From the NCBI GenBank assembly GCA_049840835.1, contig JASGJG010000003.1, forward strand, positions 806,001-870,000: a stretch of DNA of 64,000 nucleotides, read 5' to 3'. Below are positions 35,701-43,786 of this stretch, piece after piece. Within the stretch, counting starts at the first letter, position 1. Each line of letters begins with the position of its first letter. A program made the position numbers and the translations under genes. The stretch comes from JANLTX01 sp049840835 (GTDB lineage: Bacteria > Armatimonadota > Armatimonadia > Armatimonadales > Armatimonadaceae). Below the pieces are notes generated by a model. The model saw only the letters and a list, made by a program, of their open reading frames with translations, was not told where the DNA came from and did not search any database.

Positions 35701-37032
35701 GGCCTTTAAAACATTGCTGGCGGAGCATGCGAGTACCCCAGGCACCAGAGCGGGAAACACCACTGTGGGGGCATAGTTCCCTGCCGCCGCCACAAGGATG
35801 ATGCCCGCCTCCAGCGCCGCCTCGATCTGCGCGTCCAGAAGCGCGGACCCTATCGGTCCGCCCAGCGACATAGAGATCACATCTGCCTTTTGAGCTATCG
35901 CTTCGGCAAGGGCCTCGCTGAGATTGGAAAAGCTCAGATGGATCACCGACTCCGACACTCGGAGCGGCAGCAGAGTCGCGCCCGGAGCCACGCAAGAGTC
36001 CCATTCCGGTGCGTTCGGATCGCTCGGCTTCTTCTTTATCTTCGTCGCGCTGGTAATCACGCTGCCGGTGCCGGTGCCATGCCCCGGAAAATCCAGCAGG
36101 CTGTGTTTTGTCAGAGGGTCTTTCGCATCATCGGTCGGCGCGTCGGTGACAGGATCACGCTCCACAAAGTTCTTGCCGAACTTCTTTGCGACCGGGTCAC
36201 CTTTAAGCCGCCCTGCCAGTGCCGGGTGATCCGTGTAGCCGGTATCGGGGTGTGCCACCAGGATTCCATCGCCCGGTTTCTTGTTCGCATTCTTAAGCTC
36301 CGGGTTCCAGATAGTGTGCGCCCCTTTTTGATTGCCTGTGTCGATCACCTGGAGCTGCTCCAGCCACCAGGATGGGCTATCGTCGCTCTTTTTGACAATC
36401 TCGTCCAGGCGATTATGGGCAATCGTCCCCCATAGCGCGAATTGTTGCCGCGCCTCTGTGTCGCCAGTTATGGGTTGGCGAACGCGCAGTAGAAGCTCGG
36501 CAGATTCTACAGAAGATTCCGCATCTGGCAACCCCCAAATCTTGTGTAAGTCAGAGTTGCCCTGAGCCAGAGTCATTGGTTGGGAATACTTGCCCCTGTA
36601 CCAACCGTCTAAATCATTGATTGACGTCCAGGAAACGATGGGATGCGCAGGAAATGCTGATTTTAAAACAGAGAGATAAGATTCTTCTTTGATTTTTACG
36701 GCAAATCCCTCTACAAAGGTCTGGTCATTACCGTCAGTAGTTTTGGAGTTGATCAGTAGAAGCTCGACAGATTCTATGAAAGATTCCGCATCTGGCAACC
36801 CCCAAATCTTGTGTAAGTCAGAGTTGCCCTGAGCCAGAGTCATTTGTTGGCAATACGTTCCCTGGTAACAACTGCTTGAATCTTTTACTGGTGTCCAGGA
36901 AACGATGGGACGTGCAGGAAATGCTGATTCTAGAGTGGAGCGATAAGATTTTCTTTTGATTTTTACGGCAAATCCCTCTGCCATAGTCTGGTTATTATCG
37001 TCAGTAGTTTTGGAATGGATAGGATCTGCCAT
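32731..37032 (-). CDS. Subtilisin (S8) protease fused to a thermolysin-like metallopeptidase
   Basis: 1433 aa. Residues 6-183 are two near-identical 89-aa repeats. The S8 domain follows: Asp in GILVAHPDTGYTDHP (about 261), His in DFPGHGTGTGS (about 314), Ser in GSGTSFATACVAGLAALWL (about 482), all three catalytic residues intact. Near 932-961 is a second active site, IIAHEMTHAILDGM with HEAFADIVALF, the HExxH...E arrangement of gluzincin metallopeptidases. The C-terminal 400 residues are helical and then Lys-rich. No signal peptide, so a cytosolic protease is implied. With the MBL hydrolase downstream it looks like a two-component toxic or immune module, which is inference. Confidence 0.8.
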   Translation of the reverse strand: MADPIHSKTTDDNNQTMAEGFAVKIKRKSYRSTLESAFPARPIVSWTPVKDSSSCYQGTYCQQMTLAQGNSDLHKIWGLPDAESFIESVELLLINSKTTDGNDQTFVEGFAVKIKEESYLSVLKSAFPAHPIVSWTSINDLDGWYRGKYSQPMTLAQGNSDLHKIWGLPDAESSVESAELLLRVRQPITGDTEARQQFALWGTIAHNRLDEIVKKSDDSPSWWLEQLQVIDTGNQKGAHTIWNPELKNANKKPGDGILVAHPDTGYTDHPALAGRLKGDPVAKKFGKNFVERDPVTDAPTDDAKDPLTKHSLLDFPGHGTGTGSVITSATKIKKKPSDPNAPEWDSCVAPGATLLPLRVSESVIHLSFSNLSEALAEAIAQKADVISMSLGGPIGSALLDAQIEAALEAGIILVAAAGNYAPTVVFPALVPGVLACSASNVLKAPWRFSGMGEAVAITAPGELVWRASPTQAPNAALYSTGSGTSFATACVAGLAALWLSHHGKDKLRADYPGSLLPFAFRWCLEKAVTRLDRVKWGFGAGIPNATELLQRDLPQKDEVVTLRTKLQQKNPGDTISLPINSWWSILTLPTLAEAPQADPAPLGNRAAALQRFVAELTTAWQATVGKLDPDWNRQLSLDLSELTVLAVTDPGLSIALARVAAQDRRKVSPRALRRYLLHPSRQSQLSTALRDRLIEQQKADNASYLAKYGETLQAPVLMPVGEEKSEKPSRPFVKEPPRIRRLKAYAFDPSLATRTDTVLVNEIIVPVVFEPDLQPGPIGEYLEVIDVDPASDCVYAPVNLNDPWVLAEDGLARSESNPMFHQQMVYAVAMKTIGHFEDALGRPIFWSPLRTWNEESGDNVRAENYPGYDPKNPADLFVQRLRLYPHALREQNAYYSPQKRAILFGYFPADESDPGGIYPGGMVFTCLAHDIIAHEMTHAILDGMHVYFTDDTNPDVFAFHEAFADIVALFQRFSYPTLLHDQIARTRGKLDSGTLLSQLALQFGQATGRRSALRDALGYVVSKAQNTENAEKEVAFNEETVMEWRRFKANPSDLAREMEPHRRGSFLVAAVFDAYLSIYEDRIRDLRRIATGGTGILPDGDLHPDLVNRMADEAARSARHVLRMCIRAMDYTPPVDITFGEFLRALITADYDLVPEDLRRYRVAFIEAFRKWGIYPREVRTLSEETLRWSPPPQDINASLFPRAADSNVESDDDKDPTTREERRALRLARRLLLKWKPGAPREDIFERTLTAQAKLHDYLKKEQHNKDIQTIFEGIDLSQNFEVTNMRPARRVGPSGEFLTELVVEIIQEQKGQEKGLPYPFRGGITLIVSMDDDSFAVRYAIRKRAHNTPRQAEQRTYLLGASADADKAAEYSSVNLPADWKATRTYDREGMRASSCNCRAEDIAAALKKKAEKEAKKKLETKEPFALLHRP
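36482..37015 (-). repeat. Tandem 267-bp coding repeat
   Basis: Two head-to-tail copies spaced by 267 nt (89 codons) encode the N-terminal repeats of the S8 fusion; long stretches are identical at DNA level (for example around 36521 and 36788), showing a recent in-frame duplication. Confidence 0.8.
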
Positions 37033-37145
37033 TAGAATGCCTCGATGAATTGCACATTTACTGTACCTTAGCAGATAGCAGATCTTATAATATTAAGAAT
37101 TATTTTTTATTGTCTAGTTAAAATTTACCGCCTTTGTCTTCTAGG

Positions 37146-38195
37146 CTACGACCGGCCGATCTCATGGGCTAGCTCTTGAGTCAGCAGTCCCGCCGGAGTC
37201 TCGCGGCACCCGGTGGTATTTTGCCCGGCCCAGAGCGGGGAAAAGTCGCCGCTGCCCTGAGCTTCGGCCCGGGTGCGCAAGGGAGTTATAGCCGAGGTCG
37301 CCAGGGGAAACGCGGGAACGTTCGCGTTCATCGGGCCCAGCTCTCGTATGTAGCGGTTCACGATGCCGCGTGCGGGTCGCCCGGTAAACAGGTTCGTGAT
37401 AGCGGTCACGCGCGCAGCCTCACTTTTCAGCGCCGCCCGATGCACCGCACTCGTGGTCGCTTCCGGGCAAAGCAGGTAGGCCGTTCCTACTTGCACCGCA
37501 GACGCTCCGAGCGCCAGGGCGGCAGCCACGCCTTTAGAGTCCGCGATACCCCCGGCAGCAATCACAGGGAGTTTCACGGCCTGCACGAGCTGTGGCACCA
37601 GAGCCAGAGTGCTTATCTGTGTATTCAGGTCGTCGGTCAGGAACAGGCCCCGGTGCCCTCCGGCCTCTGCTCCCTGCGCGATAATCGCATCCGCCCCATG
37701 CGCCTCCAGCCAGAGCGCTTCCTCTACCGTCGTTGCCGAGGACAGGACGATGGCGCCCCAGCGTCGTACACGGGCCAGCAGGTCCGGGACGGGCAGGCCG
37801 AAGTGGAAGCTCACCACCTCGGGGCGGAACTCCTCCAGCACATCGGCGGCTTCCGCGCTGAAAGGGGCACGCCCCGGCCCGGCAGGTATCGAATCCGGGT
37901 CAATCCCAAATTCGGCATAGTAGGAGGAAAGAATCTCACGCCAGGCGGCTTCTTTTTGAGCATCTGGAGTGGGCGGAGTGTGGCAGAAGAAATTGACGTT
38001 TATCGGCCTGGAAGTCTGCGCCCGAATGGCCGCTAACTCCTGGCGCAAAGTATCCAGGCTAATCATGGCGCAGGGGAGCGCTCCAAGTCCTCCTGCCTGA
38101 GAGACTGCTACCGCCAGCGCGCTGCCCTGCACTCCGGCCATAGGCGCCTGAAGGATAGGAAGCTCGATTCCGAGCCGCCGTGTCAGTTCTGTCAT
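37146..38195 (-). CDS. Nitronate monooxygenase family flavoprotein
   Basis: 349 aa. TIM-barrel FMN enzyme of the nitronate monooxygenase/2-nitropropane dioxygenase family: LGIELPILQAPMAGVQG at the N-terminus, INVNFFCHTPP, GADAIIAQGAEAGGHRG with the catalytic-site His, then LPVIAAGGIADSKGVAAALA and GASAVQVGTAYLLCPEA for FMN phosphate binding. Oxidises alkyl nitronates, protecting against nitro toxins such as propionate 3-nitronate. Length and motifs are normal. Single gene, divergent from the Met-rich secreted protein. Confidence 0.9.
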   Translation of the reverse strand: MTELTRRLGIELPILQAPMAGVQGSALAVAVSQAGGLGALPCAMISLDTLRQELAAIRAQTSRPINVNFFCHTPPTPDAQKEAAWREILSSYYAEFGIDPDSIPAGPGRAPFSAEAADVLEEFRPEVVSFHFGLPVPDLLARVRRWGAIVLSSATTVEEALWLEAHGADAIIAQGAEAGGHRGLFLTDDLNTQISTLALVPQLVQAVKLPVIAAGGIADSKGVAAALALGASAVQVGTAYLLCPEATTSAVHRAALKSEAARVTAITNLFTGRPARGIVNRYIRELGPMNANVPAFPLATSAITPLRTRAEAQGSGDFSPLWAGQNTTGCRETPAGLLTQELAHEIGRS

Positions 38196-38331
38196 AAAGA
38201 CTGTCTTCGCTGCGCTACAGAGTCAGTCCTGCTGGCTATTGAACCTATTCGGAGTTCCGTTTGTAAACAGGAGCGAGCGGGGCTACGAAGCCCCCGAATA
38301 CCACAACGAATTACAAAGGAACGTAATACGA

Positions 38332-38694
38332 ATGAACCTGCGAACTCTGACTGCGCTGAGCGCACTGTTGACCCTGGGAGCCCTTCTTCCCCTGTCTGCC
38401 TCGGCGCAGAAGCCCGACATGGACCACAAAATGGGCGGCAAGATGATGGGCGGGAAAATGGATCACATGGGCAAGAAACCCATGATGGGCGGCAGTGTCT
38501 GGCTCTGTAAAGACAGCAAGTGCTACTTCTCTGAGGCCGATGCGAAGAAGATGGGCTACAAGAACAAAATGGGCCACAAGCTAGTCAAGGTCAAGGCCAG
38601 CCAGATTCCCGCCGGGTACAAAGATGGCTCGAAGATGATGATGGACGGCAAGAAGATGGGTGGGAAAATGAGCGGCAAGATGGGCAAGATGTAA
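38332..38694 (+). CDS. Secreted Met/Lys/His-rich protein
   Basis: 120 aa from ATG 38332 (AAGGAA about 11 nt upstream); the longer reading adds an implausible leader before the signal peptide TLTALSALLTLGALLPLSAS. The mature part is dominated by methionine, lysine, glycine and histidine (DMDHKMGGKMMGGKMDHMG), with one WLCKDSKCYFS pair of cysteines in the middle. Met- and His-rich exported proteins commonly bind copper or silver, so metal handling is possible; the family is not recognised. A stable hairpin follows. Confidence 0.65.
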   Translation: MNLRTLTALSALLTLGALLPLSASAQKPDMDHKMGGKMMGGKMDHMGKKPMMGGSVWLCKDSKCYFSEADAKKMGYKNKMGHKLVKVKASQIPAGYKDGSKMMMDGKKMGGKMSGKMGKM

Positions 38695-38721
38695 GCCGCC
38701 CGTTTCCGCTTTATCGAGTCG

Positions 38722-38746
38722 CCCCGGTTCTCTCAGAGAACCGGGG
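38722..38746 (+). terminator. Hairpin, possible terminator
   Basis: CCCCGGTTCTC pairs with GAGAACCGGGG around a 3-nt loop; no T run follows, so termination may be weak or rho-assisted. Confidence 0.45.
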
Positions 38747-38784
38747 CTACACTCTGGCGCTGGAAGGAGGTCTACGCCGCCCCG

Positions 38785-40551
38785 CTATACACGCGCGAAT
38801 AGCCCTGACGCAACCGGACAAAGGAACGTGTGCCACTCCGGCTGCCACCAGGTTCTCCTGACAGAGCTACCCGGTTCGTCAACCCTGTTGATGCAGATAT
38901 TCAACCGGAAGACGCGCCAGGGAACACCCTGCATCTCGTCGAGGTAGTGGATAGGAACGGACAACGTCGTCTTGTAGCCGACCGGCGCAGTAATCACGCA
39001 AGCCGCCTGCATGTCGAACGGCATGAAGTGCTTCCAATCGTCTGATTTGTGTGAGGAACGGATGTTGATCGGCTCGCCGAGATTGCCGGGGCTCATACAC
39101 ACATTCAAGAACTGCTCCCAAATATCGTAGCCCTCTCCCCGGCAGAGAATGTGCTCCGGCCTTGCATCAAGACAAAACCAGATGCTGTCCTGGTTGAGGG
39201 GGTTTGTCTCTGGTTCGGAATGGATCGAACCGCCTGTTACATGGACGTCAATATGAACGTGCCGCTCATCATGCCAGACACCAAAATGCGCGATGGCGTT
39301 CTGGGCTTCGTCACGAATGTCATGCGATAGGTCGAGCAGGTCGTTATTCCTTTTGGGACACGGATAATAACTCGGCCACGCGCTCGTCTCGTAGCCGATC
39401 ACCTCTAACGAAGCGTCGCATCCCTTATAGTTGGACCGGATGGTCGTCTCACCGGGTCCTTCCCCATGAAGGAGGATTGGGTCATCGCGATCCAAAGTCA
39501 CGACGCGGGTATCATCTATGGTTATACCGGGCTGCGGTACGTTGAGACGAAGATCGTTTGCATACCATGCCTCGGCACCGACGATACGGCGATTGCCTGC
39601 CCTCAAGTCCATGAAGGGAGCCGCTGGATCAACCGCGTACACCAACCTGTAGTGCAGAAATCGAAGTGGTTCTTTGCGCAGCAGGAAATACAGCATCGGA
39701 CGCATTCGCTCTCGCCATGCCGCCATAACGTGGGCAGCGGCATAATCGAAATGTGCGGCGAGGTCATCACCGAATCGCCATCCAAGCTGCTCCAGCCGTT
39801 CGCAGACGCGTACGTTGTCCACCCACATCGAGTACTCACCACCAGTTCCACCGGCATCCAGCCAGAAGCGTACTGCTTTCTTACTGCCCTCGTCTTCCCT
39901 CAACATCTTTAGCGCACAGCGGTTACCATACCAGAGCGAGGACGACATACATCCGGCCAGGCCGAATGTATCGGGGTGAAAATAGGCCATCAAGAACGCC
40001 GCTAAACCGCCAAGCGAAATTCCGATGATCCCGGTTGATGCAGGCTCAGGTCTGGTGCGGTAGTGGCTGTCGATATAGGGTTTGAGCCGCTCGGAAACAA
40101 ACCGGTAATAGCCGTCTAAATTGCCGCCGCTTTCCGCTGGCGTCATATCCTCGATGCGTCCCGGCTTGACAAAGTGAATCGCCACTAAAATGGCCGGGTC
40201 GATCAAATCGTCCTGGATTAAAGTGTCATATGTCAGATCGACTTCCAACCCCCGCCTCTCTGACGTACCCGGAAGCACCACGGTACCAGAGAATACGGCC
40301 TGACCATCGTTGAAATAAACGACGGGATAATAATGGTCGCTTTGATCATACCCGTCGGGCAAAAGGATATGGATATCGCGCGCCCCTGCTGTCAGGCCAG
40401 CGTCATCAAAGTTCTCCAAGACAACCCGGCGGTGAAAAGGCGCGGGCGAGGCTTCCTCACACGTTGCAGACAGCGTTTCATTGCCTCCCTGGCCCTTGTC
40501 GATCTTCACGAACTGTACCTCTTTTCCTGGAAGCACTGCCAATCCGCTCAC
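38785..40551 (-). CDS. Enterochelin-esterase-like hydrolase with C-terminal CBM9-like domain
   Basis: 588 aa. Residues about 35-280 form an esterase D/Fes-like alpha/beta hydrolase: DIHILLPDGYDQSDHYYPVV, YFNDGQAVFSG, the nucleophile GIIGISLGGLAAF and CMSSSLWYG. Residues about 380-580 read as a carbohydrate-binding (CBM9-like) beta-sandwich: HFGVWHDERHVHIDVHVTG, DSIWFCLDARPEH and VFRLNICINRVDEPG. It probably removes acyl groups from a carbohydrate or siderophore. No signal peptide is visible at the start, so location is unclear. Single gene. Confidence 0.7.
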   Translation of the reverse strand: MSGLAVLPGKEVQFVKIDKGQGGNETLSATCEEASPAPFHRRVVLENFDDAGLTAGARDIHILLPDGYDQSDHYYPVVYFNDGQAVFSGTVVLPGTSERRGLEVDLTYDTLIQDDLIDPAILVAIHFVKPGRIEDMTPAESGGNLDGYYRFVSERLKPYIDSHYRTRPEPASTGIIGISLGGLAAFLMAYFHPDTFGLAGCMSSSLWYGNRCALKMLREDEGSKKAVRFWLDAGGTGGEYSMWVDNVRVCERLEQLGWRFGDDLAAHFDYAAAHVMAAWRERMRPMLYFLLRKEPLRFLHYRLVYAVDPAAPFMDLRAGNRRIVGAEAWYANDLRLNVPQPGITIDDTRVVTLDRDDPILLHGEGPGETTIRSNYKGCDASLEVIGYETSAWPSYYPCPKRNNDLLDLSHDIRDEAQNAIAHFGVWHDERHVHIDVHVTGGSIHSEPETNPLNQDSIWFCLDARPEHILCRGEGYDIWEQFLNVCMSPGNLGEPINIRSSHKSDDWKHFMPFDMQAACVITAPVGYKTTLSVPIHYLDEMQGVPWRVFRLNICINRVDEPGSSVRRTWWQPEWHTFLCPVASGLFARV

Positions 40552-40779
40552 AGCAAACTGGTTTGTCCCTATGTGGTAAATAACGCCGTTGGGAAGCCAG
40601 GGATACGGTGTCCGACAATACTCATCAAGGCTTTCACGATCTTAGGTATTAGCTCAAAGCGCGGCGCGAACATTCCAACCAATCCTATCTTAGAGCGGGG
40701 ATAAATCTTGGCCTGCTGGGGCGCGGCAAGTAGTAATAACAAAGTTTGACATTTCTTGTTATTTTTCTTAAAATAGGGC

Positions 40780-41076
40780 ATGAACGTTTCTCTTACTCCA
40801 GAGCTAGATACCTTTGTTCAAGAAAAGGTACGTAGCGGTATGTATGGCTCGGCAAGCGAGGTGCTTCGCGCTGCCCTTCGCCTGCTGAAAGAGCAGGACC
40901 TCATTCAACAGACCCGGCTGGACGAGATACGCGCCGGGGTGCGCCGGGGCGCGGAGCAGCTTGGGCGTGGTGAGTTCACCGAATATGCTTCGGTGGACGA
41001 TCTGGCGGAGGGCTTGAAGGCTGAGTTTCGTACGCAGTACGAGCTGGAGAAGCAGGGACAAAAAACGGCGGTATGA
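40780..41076 (+). CDS. parD: ParD-like antitoxin
   Basis: 98 aa. The N-terminal 45 residues are a ribbon-helix-helix of the ParD/CopG type (MNVSLTPELDTFVQEKVRSG then YGSASEVLRAALRLLKEQD). The helical C-terminus should wrap around the toxin. Antitoxins of this family bind their own promoter; the short upstream region is A/T rich with TTGACA-like sequence near 40745. Stop overlaps the toxin start by 4 bp. Confidence 0.9.
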   Translation: MNVSLTPELDTFVQEKVRSGMYGSASEVLRAALRLLKEQDLIQQTRLDEIRAGVRRGAEQLGRGEFTEYASVDDLAEGLKAEFRTQYELEKQGQKTAV

Positions 41077-41330
41077 GTACCCCGGCTACACGACGATTCC
41101 GTATCTCTGACCAGGCGAAACAGGAACTGTATCAGGTTTGGAAAGATATTCGAGAGCTGAGCGGCAGTCATGATTCGGCAGATGGGGTTGTGGATGCAAT
41201 TCGCTCCCGGTTTCGCCTGATTCTGGACTTTCCGTTTGCTGGTCGCGCCCGTCCTGAGATAGCTCCAGAAGTACGGAGTTTTGTGGCTCGTGGAGGATAC
41301 GTGGTGTACTACCGGGTAACCGAGGAGTAA
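41073..41330 (+). CDS. parE: ParE-like toxin, C-terminally shortened
   Basis: 85 aa. RelE/ParE fold: RRFRISDQAKQELYQVWKDI, then FRLILDFPFAGRARPEIAPE, RSFVARGGYVVYYRVTEE. Family members normally continue past YYRV with a strand bearing VEIvRVLHGaRD, about 12 more residues. That strand is absent, as the stop follows EE at once and nothing similar follows in other frames. It may therefore be inactive. Overlaps parD by ATGA. Confidence 0.8.
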   Translation: MSTPATRRFRISDQAKQELYQVWKDIRELSGSHDSADGVVDAIRSRFRLILDFPFAGRARPEIAPEVRSFVARGGYVVYYRVTEE

Positions 41331-41331
41331 A

Positions 41332-42291
41332 TTGGCACTACCCGCAGGTTACTTCCTACGTCCATTTACTCCCGACGATTACGACGGCGTTATCGAGCTG
41401 GGGCGGGTAGCGCTCGACGATATGCCGATGGACGCCGCGACACTACGGCGCATGGACGATAGGCGGGAGCCAGACGAACCCTGGGGGCGCTCGGTGATCG
41501 TGCATCATGACTCAGGCCAGCTCCGGGGCATGGCGCAGTGGGGGCAGCACCGGGGCGGCGAGTTCTGCTTTTTCTGGATTGCGGTGCATCCACTCTACCG
41601 GGGTCAGGGCCTGGGAGATGCGCTCTATAAAGACATGCTGGCAGGCTGCACACCACTCAGGCCCGAGTCTGTGCATACGTTCGGGCTGGAAAACAATGCC
41701 CAGACCCTGGCGTTTTTAAAAGGGCGCGGCTTCACCGAGGTAGCCCGCAACCAGAGGAGCCAGCTTACGCTCGCGGACTTCCGACCAGAGCAGTTCACCG
41801 GAGCGCTGGAGAACCTGCAGGCGCAGGGCATCTCTATCGTAGCGCTGCCAGAGATACTGGGAGACTCCGAGACCCACCGCCGCCTGTACGATACGGAGAA
41901 CGCTGTCTCGAACGATATACCGTCGCCCACGCCCTATGTGCCGCTGCCCTTTGAGCGCTGGGAGCGGAATCTGCAACAGAAGACCTTGCCACAGGGGTAC
42001 TTCATTGCCGTAGAGCAGAAGAGCGGTGCGTTCGTGGGGGTCAGCGTGCTCACCCACATGCCGGGTGGCAGTGACCTTCATGTCCCACTGACTGGGGTGC
42101 TGCCGGAGTACCGTCGGCGGGGAATCGCTCTAGCGCTGAAAGTCCACGCCGCGCAGTACGCGAAATCCAGCGGGGCGCCTGTTATCCACACAGGCAACGC
42201 CACGACTAATACCGGAATGCTGGCCATAAACGAGCGACTGGGCTTTCAGAAACTGCCCGCCCGAATTCGGTTTATGCGCCCGCTCCGATAG
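41332..42291 (+). CDS. Double-domain GNAT acetyltransferase
   Basis: 319 aa from TTG 41332 with GGAG 5 nt upstream, starting 1 bp after parE. Two GNAT domains: residues 1-150 (FFWIAVHPLYRGQGLGDALY, the acetyl-CoA loop) and about 215-319 (LTGVLPEYRRRGIALALKVH, then NATTNTGMLAINERLGFQKL). Acetyl-CoA-dependent N-acyl transfer; substrate unknown. It is unlikely to be part of the toxin-antitoxin system, although it is co-transcribed by position. Confidence 0.85.
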   Translation: MALPAGYFLRPFTPDDYDGVIELGRVALDDMPMDAATLRRMDDRREPDEPWGRSVIVHHDSGQLRGMAQWGQHRGGEFCFFWIAVHPLYRGQGLGDALYKDMLAGCTPLRPESVHTFGLENNAQTLAFLKGRGFTEVARNQRSQLTLADFRPEQFTGALENLQAQGISIVALPEILGDSETHRRLYDTENAVSNDIPSPTPYVPLPFERWERNLQQKTLPQGYFIAVEQKSGAFVGVSVLTHMPGGSDLHVPLTGVLPEYRRRGIALALKVHAAQYAKSSGAPVIHTGNATTNTGMLAINERLGFQKLPARIRFMRPLR

Positions 42292-42304
42292 GTATAATCT
42301 GGCT

Positions 42305-43774
42305 ATGCCGCTGCCGAGGTCATTCGAAGTCGAAGGGGGACAGCTCTCCGGGGTGCCTGCCTCGCCCGGCTCGCCCATTCGCGCGTTCAAAGGCATTCCC
42401 TACGCCGCCCCGCCCGTGGGGCCGCTCCGCTGGAAGCCACCGCAGCCTGTAATCCCCTGGAGCGGAGTGCGCAAGGCGGAGAAGCCCGGTCCTAGCGCCA
42501 TGCAGGCGGATACCGGCGCGTTCGGCCCGTGGACGAAAGAATTCATCTTCAGCAACGAAGTCAGTGAGGACTGCCTCTACCTCAATATATGGACCGGCGC
42601 CACCAACCCCAGGGAGCGCCGCCCGGTGCTGGTATTTATCCATGGCGGCGGGTTCACCGGCGGCTCCGGCGAGGTCGTGGTCTACGATGGCGAAGCCCTG
42701 GCGAAGAAGGGCCTGGTAGTCGTAACCATAAACTACCGGCTGGGGGTCTTCGGGTTCCTGGTGCACCCGGAGCTGACAAAAGAGTCCGAGCATGGCAGTA
42801 GCGGCAACTATGCGCTCTTAGATCAGCTCGCCGCGCTGAAGTGGGTACAGAGGAACATAGCCGTGTTCGGCGGCGACCCCAAGCGAGTCACTATTGCCGG
42901 GCAGTCCGCCGGGGCATCATCGGTGCACTATCTGCTGGCCTCGCCGCAGGCAAAGGGCGTGTTCCACCGGGCTATCGCAGAGAGCGGTTCGCGTTATGGT
43001 CGCCCCGTTCCCCCGCGCGCTCCCGCCGAGAAAGATGGCCTGACCTGGATGAAGGCAAAGGGCGCCGACTCCCTGGCCACGCTCCGAGCTATGCCCGCAG
43101 CAGCCTTATTAGGAGGAAACGGGCCGTACTTCAACCCCGTGGCCGATGGCTGGTTCCTGCCCACCGAAGGCGCGTTGGGCTTCGCCAGTGATGTTCCCGT
43201 GCTCACCGGGTTCAACGCCGATGAAGGCAGCTCATCCACCACCTACGGCAAGCTGGGCGCAGCTGGCTGGTCGGCGCAGGCCCGGCAGCGCTACGAAGGC
43301 AAAGCGGATGGGCTTCTGGCTCTCTACCCGGCCACCACGGATAGCCAGGCCTCCGAGTCTCAGAAAGCGAGTGAGCGCGACCTGAGTGTTGTCTCCATGT
43401 CGCTCTGGGCGCAGTCAAGGGCCCGCTCGTCTCGCTCCAGGAGCTTCCTCTACTACTTCGCACACCCCATACCCTGGCCCCAGCACCCGGAGTTCGCCGC
43501 GTTTCACACCAGCGAGGTGCCCTATGTGTTTAACAACCTGCGCTTCTTAGACCGCCCCTGGGAGCCTGCGGACCATAAACTGGCGGATGTAATGTCATCG
43601 TACTGGGCCAACTTCGCCGCCAAAGGCGACCCGAACGGCAAGGGCCTGCCCCGCTGGAATGCCTACTCAGACAGCTCCCCGAATATCCAGCGCCTGGATA
43701 CCGCCATTACCGTGCTGCCCCTGCCCGAAAAGCCTAAATGGGACTTCTTCACCGGGCTGCTGCAAAGAAGATAG
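42305..43774 (+). CDS. Type B carboxylesterase
   Basis: 489 aa. Carboxylesterase B/PNB-esterase family: FKGIPYAAPPVGPLRWKPPQ, SEDCLYLNIW, VFIHGGGFTGGSGE (oxyanion hole), nucleophile TIAGQSAGASSVHYLL, acid FNADEGSS and a His in FHTSEVPYVF. All triad residues are present. No signal peptide, so probably cytosolic. Hydrolyses ester bonds of small substrates. Starts 13 bp after the GNAT gene, likely co-transcribed. Confidence 0.9.
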   Translation: MPLPRSFEVEGGQLSGVPASPGSPIRAFKGIPYAAPPVGPLRWKPPQPVIPWSGVRKAEKPGPSAMQADTGAFGPWTKEFIFSNEVSEDCLYLNIWTGATNPRERRPVLVFIHGGGFTGGSGEVVVYDGEALAKKGLVVVTINYRLGVFGFLVHPELTKESEHGSSGNYALLDQLAALKWVQRNIAVFGGDPKRVTIAGQSAGASSVHYLLASPQAKGVFHRAIAESGSRYGRPVPPRAPAEKDGLTWMKAKGADSLATLRAMPAAALLGGNGPYFNPVADGWFLPTEGALGFASDVPVLTGFNADEGSSSTTYGKLGAAGWSAQARQRYEGKADGLLALYPATTDSQASESQKASERDLSVVSMSLWAQSRARSSRSRSFLYYFAHPIPWPQHPEFAAFHTSEVPYVFNNLRFLDRPWEPADHKLADVMSSYWANFAAKGDPNGKGLPRWNAYSDSSPNIQRLDTAITVLPLPEKPKWDFFTGLLQRR

Positions 43775-43786
43775 CCAGCGTTAGAG

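Noticed and set aside
37176..38036. Plus-strand frame of 286 codons
   Set aside because: Shadow of the nitronate monooxygenase gene.
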